A stretch of 30,999 bases of DNA from Sphingomonas sp. CCH10-B3 (GCF_001556185.1 NZ_LSIJ01000039.1:1-30999); one strand, 5' to 3'. Positions 5,042-13,306 are shown, counted from the first letter of the stretch. A program made the numbers and translations. The notes: generated from the sequence alone by a model not told the origin.

Positions 5042-7395
5042 GCGATTTTCTGCTTGAGCTTCGCTCGGAAGAAATCCCTGCGCGGATGCAGGCGAAGGCG
5101 CGCGAGGATCTCGCCAAGCTGTTCACAGCCGAACTCGCCAGGGCCGGGATCACCGCCAGCGACATCACCACCTACGCCACGCCCCGCCGCCTCGCGCTGA
5201 TCGCGCGCGGGTTGCCGCTGCAGACAGCGGCGGTGTCGGAGGAGACCAAGGGACCGAAGGTCGGCGCGCCGCCGCAAGCGCTTGAAGGATTCCTCCGCAA
5301 GACCGGCCTGACGCAGGACCAGCTCGTCGAGCGCGACGGCGTCTATTTCGCGGTGATCGAAAAACCCGGCCGCGCGACCGCCGATGTGCTCGCCGAAGCG
5401 ATCCCCGCGATCATCCGCGCCTTCCCCTGGCCCAAATCGATGCGCTGGGGCGCCGCCTCGCTGTCCACCGAGAGCCTGCGCTGGGTGCGGCCGCTGCAAG
5501 GCATCGTCGCGCTGCTGGACGGTGTCACGGTGCCCTGTGAGGTTGCCGGAATCGCCAGTGGCAGCGAGACCGTCGGCCACCGCTTCATGTCGAGCGGGCC
5601 GATCAGCATCGACAGTGCGGCGACCTATGTCGAGCAACTCCGCGCCGCGCATGTCATCGTCGATCAGGACGAACGCGCGAACATCATCGCGCTCGGCGCC
5701 AAGCTCGCCGCGCGCAAGGCGGGCCTCACGCTGATCGAGGACGCCGGGCTGCTTGCTGAAAATGCCGGGCTCACCGAATGGCCGGTGCCGCTGCTCGGCC
5801 GCTTCGACGAAGCGTTCCTCAGCGTCCCGCCCGAAGTGATCCAGCTGACCGCACGGGTGAACCAGAAATATTTCGTCTGCACCGATGCCGACGGGAAACT
5901 GGCGAACGCCTTCATCTGCACCGCCAACATCGACGCCGAGGACGGCGGCGACCGCATCGTCGAGGGCAACCGCAAGGTGCTCGCCGCAAGGCTGAGCGAT
6001 GCGCGATTCTTCTACGAGACCGACCTGAAAGTGCCGCTTGCGGAGCAGGCGAAGAAGCTCGACCGGATCGTGTTCCACGAAAAATTGCGGACGGTGGCCG
6101 ACAAGGTCGAGCGCGTGGCGAAACTCGCGCGGTGGTTGTGCGAGGAGGGAATCGTTACTTCTCCCCTCCCGCTTGCGGGAGGGGCCGGGGGTGGGCCTGA
6201 TCCGACCGCGAGCGCGCCGATTGCCGATAGCCCCACCCCTAACCCCTCCCGCAAGCGGGAGGGGGATAAGGAACTTGCAGACCTCACCGAACGCGCCGCC
6301 CGGCTGTGCAAGGCCGATCTCGTCACCGGCATGGTCGGCGAATTCCCCGAGTTGCAGGGGCTGATGGGCGGATACTACGCCGCCGCCCAAGGCGAAGACC
6401 CCCGCGTCGCCGCCGCGATCCGCGATCACTACAAGCCGGCCGGGCAGGGCGACGAAGTGCCGACCGATCCGGTGACGGTGGCGGTGTCGCTGGCGGATAA
6501 GCTGGATACGATTGCAGGGTTTTTCCGATGCGACTTACCGCCGACGGGTTCCAAGGATCCGTTCGCGTTGCGGCGAGCGGCGTTGGGCATCCTGGCTACT
6601 ATCCAAATCAACAACTTGCGCCTGAACTTAGTGCCAGTGTTCGCTCAAGCTGTTGAGCTGGCCGGTCGGGCGATTCAAAGGTCTGACTCTCAGTCTGCAC
6701 CTAGTGGTGGGATCGCCTTTGGATCGGTGCGCTTTGTAGCGCCCCAATCCAGAGGCGGCTTCAAAAGCGGACATGAACGCTGGGTCTGGGAACTCCTCGA
6801 CTTCTTCGCCGACCGCCTCAAAGTCCAGCAACGCGAGGCTGGGGTCCGCCACGACCTGATCGACGCTGTCTTCGCGCTCGGGGGGGAGGATGATCTTGTC
6901 CGCCTGCTCGCGCGGGTGCGGGCGTTGCAGGCGTTTGTCGGGACCGAGGATGGGGCGAATTTGCTCGCAGGCTACAAGCGTGCGGCGAATATCTTGAAGA
7001 AGGAGGGGGTTGCTACTGCGCCTGCCAGTGCTCCCGCGGAAGCGGGAGCCCAGGAGCCACAGGCGATGTCGCCCGCGACTTTGGACCCCCGCGTGCGCGG
7101 GGGTGCTGATGGGCAGGAGGAGGGGACACGCCCCTACACCCCCGAACCCGCCGAAGCGGCGCTCATCGCTGCGCTCGATGTTGCCGCCCCTGCCGCTGCC
7201 GCCGCCGTCGAGCGCGAAGACTTTGAAGCCGCGATGGCGGCGCTCGCCAATTTGCGCGCGCCGATCGACGCCTTTTTCGAAAGCGTCACCGTCAACGACG
7301 CCGACCCGGCCAAGCGCGCGGCGCGGCTTTCATTGTTGGAAAAAGTGCGCGATGCGGTGCACCGAGTCGCCGATTTCTCGAAAATCGAGGGATGA
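5038..7395 (+). CDS. glyS: Glycine--tRNA ligase beta subunit with several in-frame insertions
   Basis: The beta subunit of heterotetrameric glycyl-tRNA synthetase, which recognises and binds tRNA-Gly. Family blocks include [14 protein letters not shown] at the start, [101 protein letters not shown] and [10 protein letters not shown], with a DALR-type anticodon-binding region at the C-terminus. The GTG at 5038-5040 overlaps the glyQ stop. The protein has 785 residues against 689 in E. coli. The excess fits insertions at residues about 375-411 (palindromic doublet), 543-578 (low-GC hairpin segment) and 660-700 (second doublet family). Family sequence resumes in frame after each, so the gene appears intact. 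Confidence 0.95.
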   Translation: MSDFLLELRSEEIPARMQAKAREDLAKLFTAELARAGITASDITTYATPRRLALIARGLPLQTAAVSEETKGPKVGAPPQALEGFLRKTGLTQDQLVERDGVYFAVIEKPGRATADVLAEAIPAIIRAFPWPKSMRWGAASLSTESLRWVRPLQGIVALLDGVTVPCEVAGIASGSETVGHRFMSSGPISIDSAATYVEQLRAAHVIVDQDERANIIALGAKLAARKAGLTLIEDAGLLAENAGLTEWPVPLLGRFDEAFLSVPPEVIQLTARVNQKYFVCTDADGKLANAFICTANIDAEDGGDRIVEGNRKVLAARLSDARFFYETDLKVPLAEQAKKLDRIVFHEKLRTVADKVERVAKLARWLCEEGIVTSPLPLAGGAGGGPDPTASAPIADSPTPNPSRKREGDKELADLTERAARLCKADLVTGMVGEFPELQGLMGGYYAAAQGEDPRVAAAIRDHYKPAGQGDEVPTDPVTVAVSLADKLDTIAGFFRCDLPPTGSKDPFALRRAALGILATIQINNLRLNLVPVFAQAVELAGRAIQRSDSQSAPSGGIAFGSVRFVAPQSRGGFKSGHERWVWELLDFFADRLKVQQREAGVRHDLIDAVFALGGEDDLVRLLARVRALQAFVGTEDGANLLAGYKRAANILKKEGVATAPASAPAEAGAQEPQAMSPATLDPRVRGGADGQEEGTRPYTPEPAEAALIAALDVAAPAAAAAVEREDFEAAMAALANLRAPIDAFFESVTVNDADPAKRAARLSLLEKVRDAVHRVADFSKIEG
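6163..6264. repeat. REPIN-like palindromic doublet inserted in frame in glyS
   Basis: The left arm (6163-6184) is CCCCTCCC-GCTTGC-GGGAGGGG and the right arm (6243-6264) is its exact reverse complement with core GCAAGC. Inner GGGGGTGGGC and GCCCCACCCC segments mirror each other. Arm-to-arm length is 102 bp, a multiple of three. The architecture matches the glyQ doublet, but the 6-bp core differs. No stop codon occurs in the glyS frame. Confidence 0.9.
6665..6780. repeat. Low-GC hairpin-rich segment within glyS, probable inserted element
   Basis: An imperfect hairpin pairs 6716-6732 with 6739-6755 (14 of 17 positions), and a smaller one (AGGT..GACT ctc AGTC..ACCT) lies around 6680-6702. The segment is visibly less GC-rich than the rest of glyS, with uncommon codons such as TTA just upstream. 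It encodes residues about 543-578, which do not match GlyS family sequence as I know it. The exact edges are uncertain. Confidence 0.55.
7030..7104. repeat. Second-family palindromic doublet inserted in frame in glyS
   Basis: A left palindrome (7030-7049, arms GCTCCCGC/GCGGGAGC) and a right palindrome (7085-7104, arms ACCCCCGCG/CGCGGGGGT) are joined by about 35 bp. The type differs from the CCCCTCCC doublets. It encodes a stretch containing [12 protein letters not shown] and LDPRVRGG, a translated form that I recall from repeats in alphaproteobacterial genomes. Arm-to-arm length is 75 bp, a multiple of three, and it interrupts GlyS between [11 protein letters not shown] and the C-terminal PEPAEAAL segment. 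Confidence 0.85.
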
Positions 7396-7472
7396 GACCC
7401 CCCTGCGATGGGCGTAACTTTTGTGACCTTTCAACCAATTTCCGCCCGCGCGGCGGCTGACGGGAACGATCG

Positions 7473-10184
7473 ATGAGCAGATATGTCTACCGCTTCGGCG
7501 GCGGGGTTTCGGATGGGCGCGGCGCCGATGGCAAGACGCTCGGCAAGGAACTGCTCGGTGGCAAGGGCGCCAATCTCGACGGCATGGCATCGATCGGCCT
7601 GCCGGTGCCGCCCGGCTTCACGATCAGCACCGAAATGTGCACGCGCTATCTGAACGAGGGCCAGGTCTTCCCCGACAGCTTGCGCGCCGAAGTCGCCGAG
7701 GGCCTCGCGCATATCGAGGGGATTACGGCCAAGCGCTTCGGCGATGCCGCCGATCCGCTACTGGTGTCGGTGCGCTCGGGCGCGCGGGTGTCCATGCCCG
7801 GCATGATGGACACGGTGCTCAACCTCGGCCTCAACGACGAAACCGTCGTCGGGCTGGCGGCGACGAGCGGTGACGCGCGGTTCGCCTGGGACAGCTATCG
7901 CCGCTTCATCCAGATGTATTCGGATGTCGTGCTCGAACTCGATCACGGCGCGTTTGAGGAAGCGCTGGAAATCGCCAAGGAAGACAAGGGCTATTTCCTC
8001 GACACCGAAATGACCGCCGAGGACTGGCAGGCGCTGGTCGCCGAATACAAGGCGCTGGTCGAAAAGCTGTGGGACAAGCCGTTCCCGCAAGACGTGCATG
8101 ACCAGCTGTGGGGCGCGATCGGCGCGGTGTTCGGGTCGTGGCAGTCGGAGCGCGCGAAGGTGTATCGCAAGCTGAACGCGATTCCCGGCGACTGGGGCAC
8201 CGCCGTCAACGTCCAGGCGATGGTGTTCGGCAACATGGGCGACACCAGCGCGACCGGCGTTGCCTTCACCCGCGATCCGGCGAAGGGCGACCGCGCCTAT
8301 TACGGCGAATTCCTGATCAACGCCCAGGGCGAAGACGTGGTCGCGGGCATCCGCACGCCGCAATATCTGACCAAAGCCGCGCGCGAAGCCGCCGGCGCCA
8401 AGCCGCTCAGCATGGAAGAGGCGATGCCCGAAACCTATGCCGAACTAGCGAAGGTGTTCGACCTGCTGGAGACGCATTACCGCGACATGCAGGACATCGA
8501 ATTCACGGTCGAGCGCGGCAAGCTCTGGATGCTCCAGACCCGCTCGGGCAAGCGCACGGCGTCGGCTGCGCTCAAGATCGCGGTCGACATGGCCAACGAA
8601 GGGCTGATCACCGAGGAGGAAGCGGTGGCGCGGGTCGACCCCGCCGCGCTCGATCAGTTGCTGCACCCGACGCTCGACCCGAAGGCGCCGCGCGATGTGC
8701 TGACCAAGGGCCTGCCCGCGTCACCGGGCGCTGCCTCGGGCGTGGTCGTGTTCGACAGCGAGACCGCCGAGCGCCGGGCGGGGTTGGGCGATGCGGTGAT
8801 TCTTGTGCGCATCGAAACCTCGCCGGAGGACATCCACGGCATGCACGCCGCCCGCGGCATCCTGACCGCGCGGGGCGGCATGACCAGCCACGCCGCGGTG
8901 GTCGCGCGCGGGATGGGGCGGCCGTGCGTGTCGGGCGCGGGGACGATCTCGATCGATGCCAAGGCGCGGGTGATGCGCGTGAACGTCGCCGGTCAGACGC
9001 GCGAAGTGCGCGAAGGCGACACGATCACGATCGACGGCGCGAGCGGCGAAGTGATGCTGGGCGAAGTGCCGACGGTGCAGCCCGAACTCGCGGGCGATTT
9101 CGGCGTGCTGATGGGCTGGGCCGACAAGGTGCGGCGGATGCGCGTGCGCACCAATGCCGAAACCCCGCTCGATTGCCGCACCGCGCGCGATTTCGGCGCG
9201 GAGGGCATCGGGCTGTGCCGCACCGAGCATATGTTCTTCGATCCGGGCCGGATCACGGCGGTGCGCCAGATGATCCTTGCCGACAGCGAAACCGGGCGTC
9301 GCGCCGCGCTGGAGAAACTGCTCCCCGAGCAGCGCGCCGATTTCACCGAGATTTTCGACGTGATGGCGGGGCTGCCGGTGACGATCCGGCTGCTCGATCC
9401 GCCCTTGCACGAATTCCTGCCGCACGCCGAAAGCGAATTCGCCGATGTGGCGGAGGCGACCGGTATCGGCATCGAGGCGCTGCGCCGCCGCGCCGCCGAA
9501 CTGCATGAATTCAACCCGATGCTGGGGCATCGCGGATGCCGGCTCGGCGTGACCTATCCCGAAATCTACGAAATGCAGGCACGCGCGATCTTCGAAGCCG
9601 CGCTCGACGTCGCGGCAAAGACTGGCGCGGCGCCGATCCCCGAAGTGATGATCCCGCTCGTCGCGACGCGCCGCGAACTGGAACTGATGAAGGCCGTGGT
9701 CGACGCGCAGGCCGAAGCCGTCTTCGCCGAGCGCGGCCAGCGGATCGACTATCTCGTCGGCACGATGATCGAACTGCCTCGCGCCGCGATCATGGCGGGG
9801 CAGATCGCCGAGGTCGGCGCCTTCTTCAGCTTCGGCACCAACGATCTCACGCAGACCACGCTCGGCGTGTCGCGCGACGACGCCGGGCGCTTCCTGACCG
9901 CCTATGTCGACCAGGGCATTTACGCGACCGATCCGTTCGTCAGCTTGGACGTCGAAGGCGTCGGCGCGCTGATCGAGCTTGCCGCCGAGCGCGGGCGGGC
10001 GACGCGCGCCGACATCAAGCTCGGCATCTGCGGCGAACATGGCGGCGACCCGGCAAGCATCGCTTTTTGCGAGAAGGTCGGGCTCGATTACGTTTCCGCC
10101 TCGCCCTATCGCGTCCCGATCGCACGGCTGGCGGCAGCCCAAGCGGCGCTGGCGCAACGGGCGAAAGGGGCGGCGCACGGTTGA
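7473..10184 (+). CDS. ppdK: Pyruvate, phosphate dikinase
   Basis: A 903-residue PPDK, which reversibly interconverts pyruvate, ATP and phosphate with phosphoenolpyruvate, AMP and pyrophosphate in central carbon metabolism. Domain order is an N-terminal ATP-grasp nucleotide-binding region (about 1-350, with GGKGANLDGMASIGLPVPPG), the swivelling phosphohistidine domain with GGMTSHAAVVARGMG (catalytic His473), and a C-terminal PEP/pyruvate-binding TIM barrel with FGTNDLTQTTLG and GICGEHGGDP (Cys853). Length and motifs match full-length bacterial PPDK. The ATG at 7473 gives the expected N-terminus SRYVYRFGGG; the ribosome binding site is weak. It follows glyS by 77 bp and converges on the minus-strand gene ending at 10206, leaving only 21 bp with no obvious terminator. 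Confidence 0.97.
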   Translation: MSRYVYRFGGGVSDGRGADGKTLGKELLGGKGANLDGMASIGLPVPPGFTISTEMCTRYLNEGQVFPDSLRAEVAEGLAHIEGITAKRFGDAADPLLVSVRSGARVSMPGMMDTVLNLGLNDETVVGLAATSGDARFAWDSYRRFIQMYSDVVLELDHGAFEEALEIAKEDKGYFLDTEMTAEDWQALVAEYKALVEKLWDKPFPQDVHDQLWGAIGAVFGSWQSERAKVYRKLNAIPGDWGTAVNVQAMVFGNMGDTSATGVAFTRDPAKGDRAYYGEFLINAQGEDVVAGIRTPQYLTKAAREAAGAKPLSMEEAMPETYAELAKVFDLLETHYRDMQDIEFTVERGKLWMLQTRSGKRTASAALKIAVDMANEGLITEEEAVARVDPAALDQLLHPTLDPKAPRDVLTKGLPASPGAASGVVVFDSETAERRAGLGDAVILVRIETSPEDIHGMHAARGILTARGGMTSHAAVVARGMGRPCVSGAGTISIDAKARVMRVNVAGQTREVREGDTITIDGASGEVMLGEVPTVQPELAGDFGVLMGWADKVRRMRVRTNAETPLDCRTARDFGAEGIGLCRTEHMFFDPGRITAVRQMILADSETGRRAALEKLLPEQRADFTEIFDVMAGLPVTIRLLDPPLHEFLPHAESEFADVAEATGIGIEALRRRAAELHEFNPMLGHRGCRLGVTYPEIYEMQARAIFEAALDVAAKTGAAPIPEVMIPLVATRRELELMKAVVDAQAEAVFAERGQRIDYLVGTMIELPRAAIMAGQIAEVGAFFSFGTNDLTQTTLGVSRDDAGRFLTAYVDQGIYATDPFVSLDVEGVGALIELAAERGRATRADIKLGICGEHGGDPASIAFCEKVGLDYVSASPYRVPIARLAAAQAALAQRAKGAAHG

Positions 10185-10205
10185 GCGCGCCGCCCGGTCG
10201 ATCGG

Positions 10206-11492
10206 TTATTTTGCGTTGGCACGGATCGCTTCGGCCACATCCTGGCTGAAGCTGCCCTTGTAGCGCGAGTTGATGACCAGCCCGACGCTGATCCCGTTGT
10301 TGAAGCCCAGGATCAAGGTATTCACTTCGCCCTTGTTATTGGGCGCGGGATGATAACCGCCGTGGCCGTAAGCGGTGAGGCCGCCGCCGAAGTCGAAATA
10401 CATCAGGCCCAGCCCTTCGTCGCGCATCATCTCCACCGTCGTTTGCGGCAGGATCTTGTCAGTGAACATCAGCGCGTTGACGAAGGTCGCCAGCTGGCGC
10501 GACGACAGGTTCCATCCCTGCGAGCCGCAAACGTCGATCATGCTGCCCCATGGCTGGCCCGGCAGCACCTTCGTCCAGTTGTAGTTCTGCGGCGCCGTGC
10601 TGTTCCAGACATTGTCGTCGAACGCGGAGATGTAGCTGAGCGCCGGGTTGACGGCGGGCGGTGCGCAGGACTGGTTACCAACGCCTGCGGGCGCGAGTGT
10701 GTTGACGTTGACCAGCATCGTGTAGCGGCCACCTTGCTGGGTCGGCGTCGGCGGAATCGCATTGTCTTCGAGTTGGTCGATCATCAACCGCATCAGCGCA
10801 TAGTTGGCGTTCGAATATTTGGTCCAGATCGGGATGCCCGGATTTTTGTCGGCGATTTTCACGCCGGCCGCAGCGCATGCTTTCAGCCCGTCATAATCGA
10901 TCCCGCAGGCGCGAATGCCGCTGTTGTGCGCCAGCAGCTGACGCAGGGTGATGTCCCTGAAGGTCGGCGAATAAGTCCAGGTCGGCGGCAGCAGCTTCCA
11001 CGCCGGGCTGTCGAGGCTCACGCCACGCTTGGCAGCGAGCTTGATCAGCGTGGCCGCGGTGATCGTCTTGCTGACCGAAGCGATGGAGATACGGTCGTTG
11101 CCCGTCCAGCCGCGCGGTGCCGAATCGGGATCGCGCCGTGCCATGCCGCCATTCGCCTCGGCACTCGCACCGCCGGGCATGATCACGGTTACCGAATAGC
11201 CAACCGATTTGCCCTGAAATTTCTGGTTTATGGCCGCGGTGATGAGGTTGGCGACCGATTGCGGTGAGAGCTTGATCGTTGCCGGGTTGAACTTCCAGGC
11301 TCGCACCGGGGTGCGCACCTGCGGTTGCAGGACGCTCGGCAGGCGCGAGGGGAAGCGAGCCTGCGCATCGAGCGCTACGGCACTGGGGCTTGCGGTCTGC
11401 ACATTGGGCCGTAATCCGGGCGTTTGAGCGAGCGCTGTTGCGCCGATCGCGCTGCCGATCACTAGCAGCGCCGGGCGAAGGGTGGATTGCAT
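10206..11492 (-). CDS. Secreted serine hydrolase, class C beta-lactamase/DD-peptidase fold
   Basis: A 428-residue exported protein of the beta-lactamase/transpeptidase-like serine hydrolase family (PF00144 type). A signal peptide spans about 1-22 (ending ALAQ), and an extended linker runs to about 70. The catalytic SxxK motif is SVSK at 139-142 within SIASVSKTITAATL, and the tyrosine motif is YSN at 226-228. AYGHGGYHP near the C-terminus resembles the third, HGG-type motif. LRQLLAHNSGI at 184-193 is typical of the family. I chose the ATG at 11490-11492 because AGGAG precedes it and it gives a clean signal peptide. Members include esterases, D-aminopeptidases and penicillin-binding-like enzymes; the substrate cannot be told, and antibiotic resistance should not be assumed. 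Confidence 0.85.
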   Translation of the reverse strand: MQSTLRPALLVIGSAIGATALAQTPGLRPNVQTASPSAVALDAQARFPSRLPSVLQPQVRTPVRAWKFNPATIKLSPQSVANLITAAINQKFQGKSVGYSVTVIMPGGASAEANGGMARRDPDSAPRGWTGNDRISIASVSKTITAATLIKLAAKRGVSLDSPAWKLLPPTWTYSPTFRDITLRQLLAHNSGIRACGIDYDGLKACAAAGVKIADKNPGIPIWTKYSNANYALMRLMIDQLEDNAIPPTPTQQGGRYTMLVNVNTLAPAGVGNQSCAPPAVNPALSYISAFDDNVWNSTAPQNYNWTKVLPGQPWGSMIDVCGSQGWNLSSRQLATFVNALMFTDKILPQTTVEMMRDEGLGLMYFDFGGGLTAYGHGGYHPAPNNKGEVNTLILGFNNGISVGLVINSRYKGSFSQDVAEAIRANAK

Positions 11493-11680
11493 GCGTGGTC
11501 TCCTGTCGGTGGGTGGGTACGCCAACGCAAACAACACGCGCGCCTGCTGAAGGGGCGGCAGCGCAAGGGTACGACAAGTGCCGAAATCGGACAATCATTG
11601 GCATGGATTGCGCGCCTCGACTCGCGCAAATGGCGCAACCAGCATTGCGCGCGAGGGGGCGAAGCGTTTATGACGCCAGC

Positions 11681-11720
11681 GTGACAGCGTGACAGCGTGA
11701 CAGCGTGACAGCGTGACAGC
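11681..11720. repeat. Five tandem copies of an 8-bp unit upstream of the DUF1214 gene
   Basis: Five perfect copies of GTGACAGC, preceded by a partial copy (CCAGC) and followed directly by GGGGGAG, the probable ribosome binding site of the gene starting at 11733. The array is outside any accepted coding sequence. Copy-number change by replication slippage would alter promoter-to-start spacing or the mRNA leader. Confidence 0.9.
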
Positions 11721-11732
11721 GGGGGAGCGGGC

Positions 11733-12308
11733 TTGAGGAACTGGCAGCGGCTGGCGATCTGCGGGATCGCCGGGCTGGTCATCGGCAGCGGCGGCGCTGT
11801 GCTCAGCGTCCGCGCCGGGGCGATCGGTGCTCAAAATCTGATCGGCCAGTGGATTACCGGCCGCGACTTCGGCACCGAAGCGGCGAGCCGCTATACCCGC
11901 GCCGTGGTGGCACTGCGCGGGTTGCTCGCGCTCCCGGCAAGCGAGGCGCGCTACTATACAGCTGCCACCGACGACAGCGGTGCCCCGCTCGACGGCAAGT
12001 GCCGCTATCTGGTGACCGGCGGCGCGCTGCCCGCCAAATGGTGGAGCCTGACGCTGTACGACCGCGCAGGTTATCTGGTGCCGAACGAGGCCGGGGTCCA
12101 TTCGATCGGCAGCGCGGGCCGCTCGCCTGCCGAGGCCGCACGCTGGCAGGTGATGATCGCGCCGAAGCGCGTGGCGGGCGAGTGGTTGCCGACAGGCGGC
12201 ATTGCCCGGTTCGAACTGACGCTGCGCGCCTATCTGCCGACTGACGGCGGCGGGGGTGATTTCACAAAGGCGCAATTGCCGCGCATCAGCAAGATGGGGT
12301 GCGCATGA
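11733..12308 (+). CDS. DUF1214 domain protein, membrane-anchored
   Basis: A 191-residue protein with an N-terminal hydrophobic segment (about 7-26, a signal anchor or signal peptide), followed by a region I assign to DUF1214 from RYYTAATDDSGAPLDGKCRY, the WWSLTLYDRAGYLVPN motif and the late ARWQVMIAPK segment. The family has no established biochemical function. The start is a TTG at 11733-11735 preceded by GGGGGAG; no better start exists before the tandem repeat. Its TGA overlaps the ATG of the next gene (ATGA), so the two are translationally coupled. In many proteins DUF1254 and DUF1214 are fused in one chain; here they appear as separate consecutive genes. Confidence 0.75.
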   Translation: MRNWQRLAICGIAGLVIGSGGAVLSVRAGAIGAQNLIGQWITGRDFGTEAASRYTRAVVALRGLLALPASEARYYTAATDDSGAPLDGKCRYLVTGGALPAKWWSLTLYDRAGYLVPNEAGVHSIGSAGRSPAEAARWQVMIAPKRVAGEWLPTGGIARFELTLRAYLPTDGGGGDFTKAQLPRISKMGCA

Positions 12309-12844
12309 TTCGGCGGTGGCTCGGTGCCCTGATGTTTGGGCTGTTGTGCGGCCTGATCGCGTGGCTGGTGACGCTGGCGCTGATCCCGCACGCGCTGATG
12401 AGCTTCGCCGTATCGCGCGTCGCTCAGCAGGCAGGGGCGATCAATGCGTTCGCGCATGCGCCGCTGGTGACGGCGGCTTCGCGCGCGATCGTGCGGCCGA
12501 GCCCCGATCTGCTCTATTCCTCTTGCCCCTTTGATGTGTCGGACGCGCCGCTGCTGATCGATGCGACGCCGGTCGACGCGCCTTATTGGTCGCTGTCGAT
12601 CTTCGACTCGCAGACCAATGCGGTGTTCGTGCGCAACAATCAGGCGGGACTTGCGCCAGTGAAAGTGGCGGTGCTGGGGCCGGGGCAGTCGGCGCCTGCC
12701 GGATATACGGCGGTCAACGTCAAGGGCGCGCGCGGGCTGGCGCTGGTCCGCATCCTGATCGATCGGCGCCATCCGTCGGCGGCGATCGATGCTGCCCGCC
12801 GCACGGCGCGCTGTCGGCTAGCCAACGAGCGCGGCGGGGCCTGA
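12305..12844 (+). CDS. DUF1254 domain protein, membrane-anchored
   Basis: A 179-residue protein with one N-terminal transmembrane segment (about 7-29) and an extracytoplasmic domain that I assign to DUF1254, with YSSCPFDVSDAPLLIDATPV, APYWSLSIFDSQTNAVFVRNN and a late LVRILIDRR. Function unknown. The ATG at 12305-12307 overlaps the stop of the DUF1214 gene; a GTG two codons upstream (12299) is an alternative start. It shares a YWSL.IFD / WWSLTLYD pattern with its partner, so the two may be structurally related. Its 3' end overlaps the convergent gene ending at 12818 by 27 bp. Confidence 0.72.
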   Translation: MIRRWLGALMFGLLCGLIAWLVTLALIPHALMSFAVSRVAQQAGAINAFAHAPLVTAASRAIVRPSPDLLYSSCPFDVSDAPLLIDATPVDAPYWSLSIFDSQTNAVFVRNNQAGLAPVKVAVLGPGQSAPAGYTAVNVKGARGLALVRILIDRRHPSAAIDAARRTARCRLANERGGA

Positions 12845-13306
12845 ATCGAGCAACTGCGCTTGCGATCGCCACTGGTCGCGCGCGATCGTCCCGGCATTCA
12901 GCCCGAGGCGCAGTTCAAGCGCCAGCTCGTCCTCGATCGTCAGCGTCGCGATGTCGCGGATTGTCGTTACACCGAGCGCCGCGAGCCGATCCGCAAGCGC
13001 CGCGTCGATGCCGACGATATGCGTGATCTCGGGGGCGGGCCGGGTGCCGCTGATCGGCAGCGGCGCTGCGGGCGACGGCGGTGGCGCTTGCGTCGACGGC
13101 AGCGGCATCGGCCCTGCCATCAGCGCGGCGACCATCCGCGCGTGGCGGGCTTCGCTGCGCGCGCGGTAATCGGCATAATTGTCGCGCTCATCCTCGAAGC
13201 GACGACGCCATACTGCCGCGCGATCATTGCCGAAATAGCCGATCGCGATCCCGATCAGCAGAATCACCACGGCGATCGCAATCAGCGCTATTGTCGTCGG
13301 CGGCAT
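12818..13306 (-). CDS. Membrane-anchored helix-hairpin-helix protein (COG3743-like)
   Basis: A 162-residue protein. One N-terminal transmembrane helix (about 4-26) is followed by a charged, probably helical stretch (30-60), a Pro/Ala-rich linker (65-90), and a C-terminal helix-hairpin-helix-like domain: ITHIVGIDAALADRLAALGVTTIRDIATL. This is the pattern of proteins annotated as predicted flap-endonuclease-like (COG3743, H3TH) domains; no nuclease catalytic residues are visible, so nucleic-acid or protein binding is more likely than catalysis. I prefer the ATG at 13304-13306, which has AGGA upstream at good spacing, over the ATG at 13310-13312. It lies downstream of tadC on the same strand with a 109-bp gap, and overlaps the end of the DUF1254 gene on the other strand. 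Confidence 0.7.
   Translation of the reverse strand: MPPTTIALIAIAVVILLIGIAIGYFGNDRAAVWRRRFEDERDNYADYRARSEARHARMVAALMAGPMPLPSTQAPPPSPAAPLPISGTRPAPEITHIVGIDAALADRLAALGVTTIRDIATLTIEDELALELRLGLNAGTIARDQWRSQAQLLDSGPAALVG

Noticed and set aside
4939..6429. 496-residue open frame on the minus strand opposite glyQ/glyS
   Set aside because: Antisense shadow of glyS caused by high third-position GC; composition is repetitive and no family motif is visible.
6163..7104. glyS as a pseudogene broken by repeats
   Set aside because: All insertions keep the frame, family blocks resume after each, and there is no stop until the normal end.
8721..10178. 485-residue open frame on the minus strand opposite ppdK
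   Set aside because: Antisense shadow; rich in His, Arg and Asp as expected from reading a high-GC gene backwards, with no recognisable domain.
10206..11492. Antibiotic-resistance beta-lactamase
   Set aside because: SxxK and YxN define only the fold; long linker and chromosomal context fit a general serine hydrolase, with no resistance-gene context.
11681..11720. CRISPR array
   Set aside because: The 8-bp units are contiguous with no spacers, and there are no cas genes in the window.
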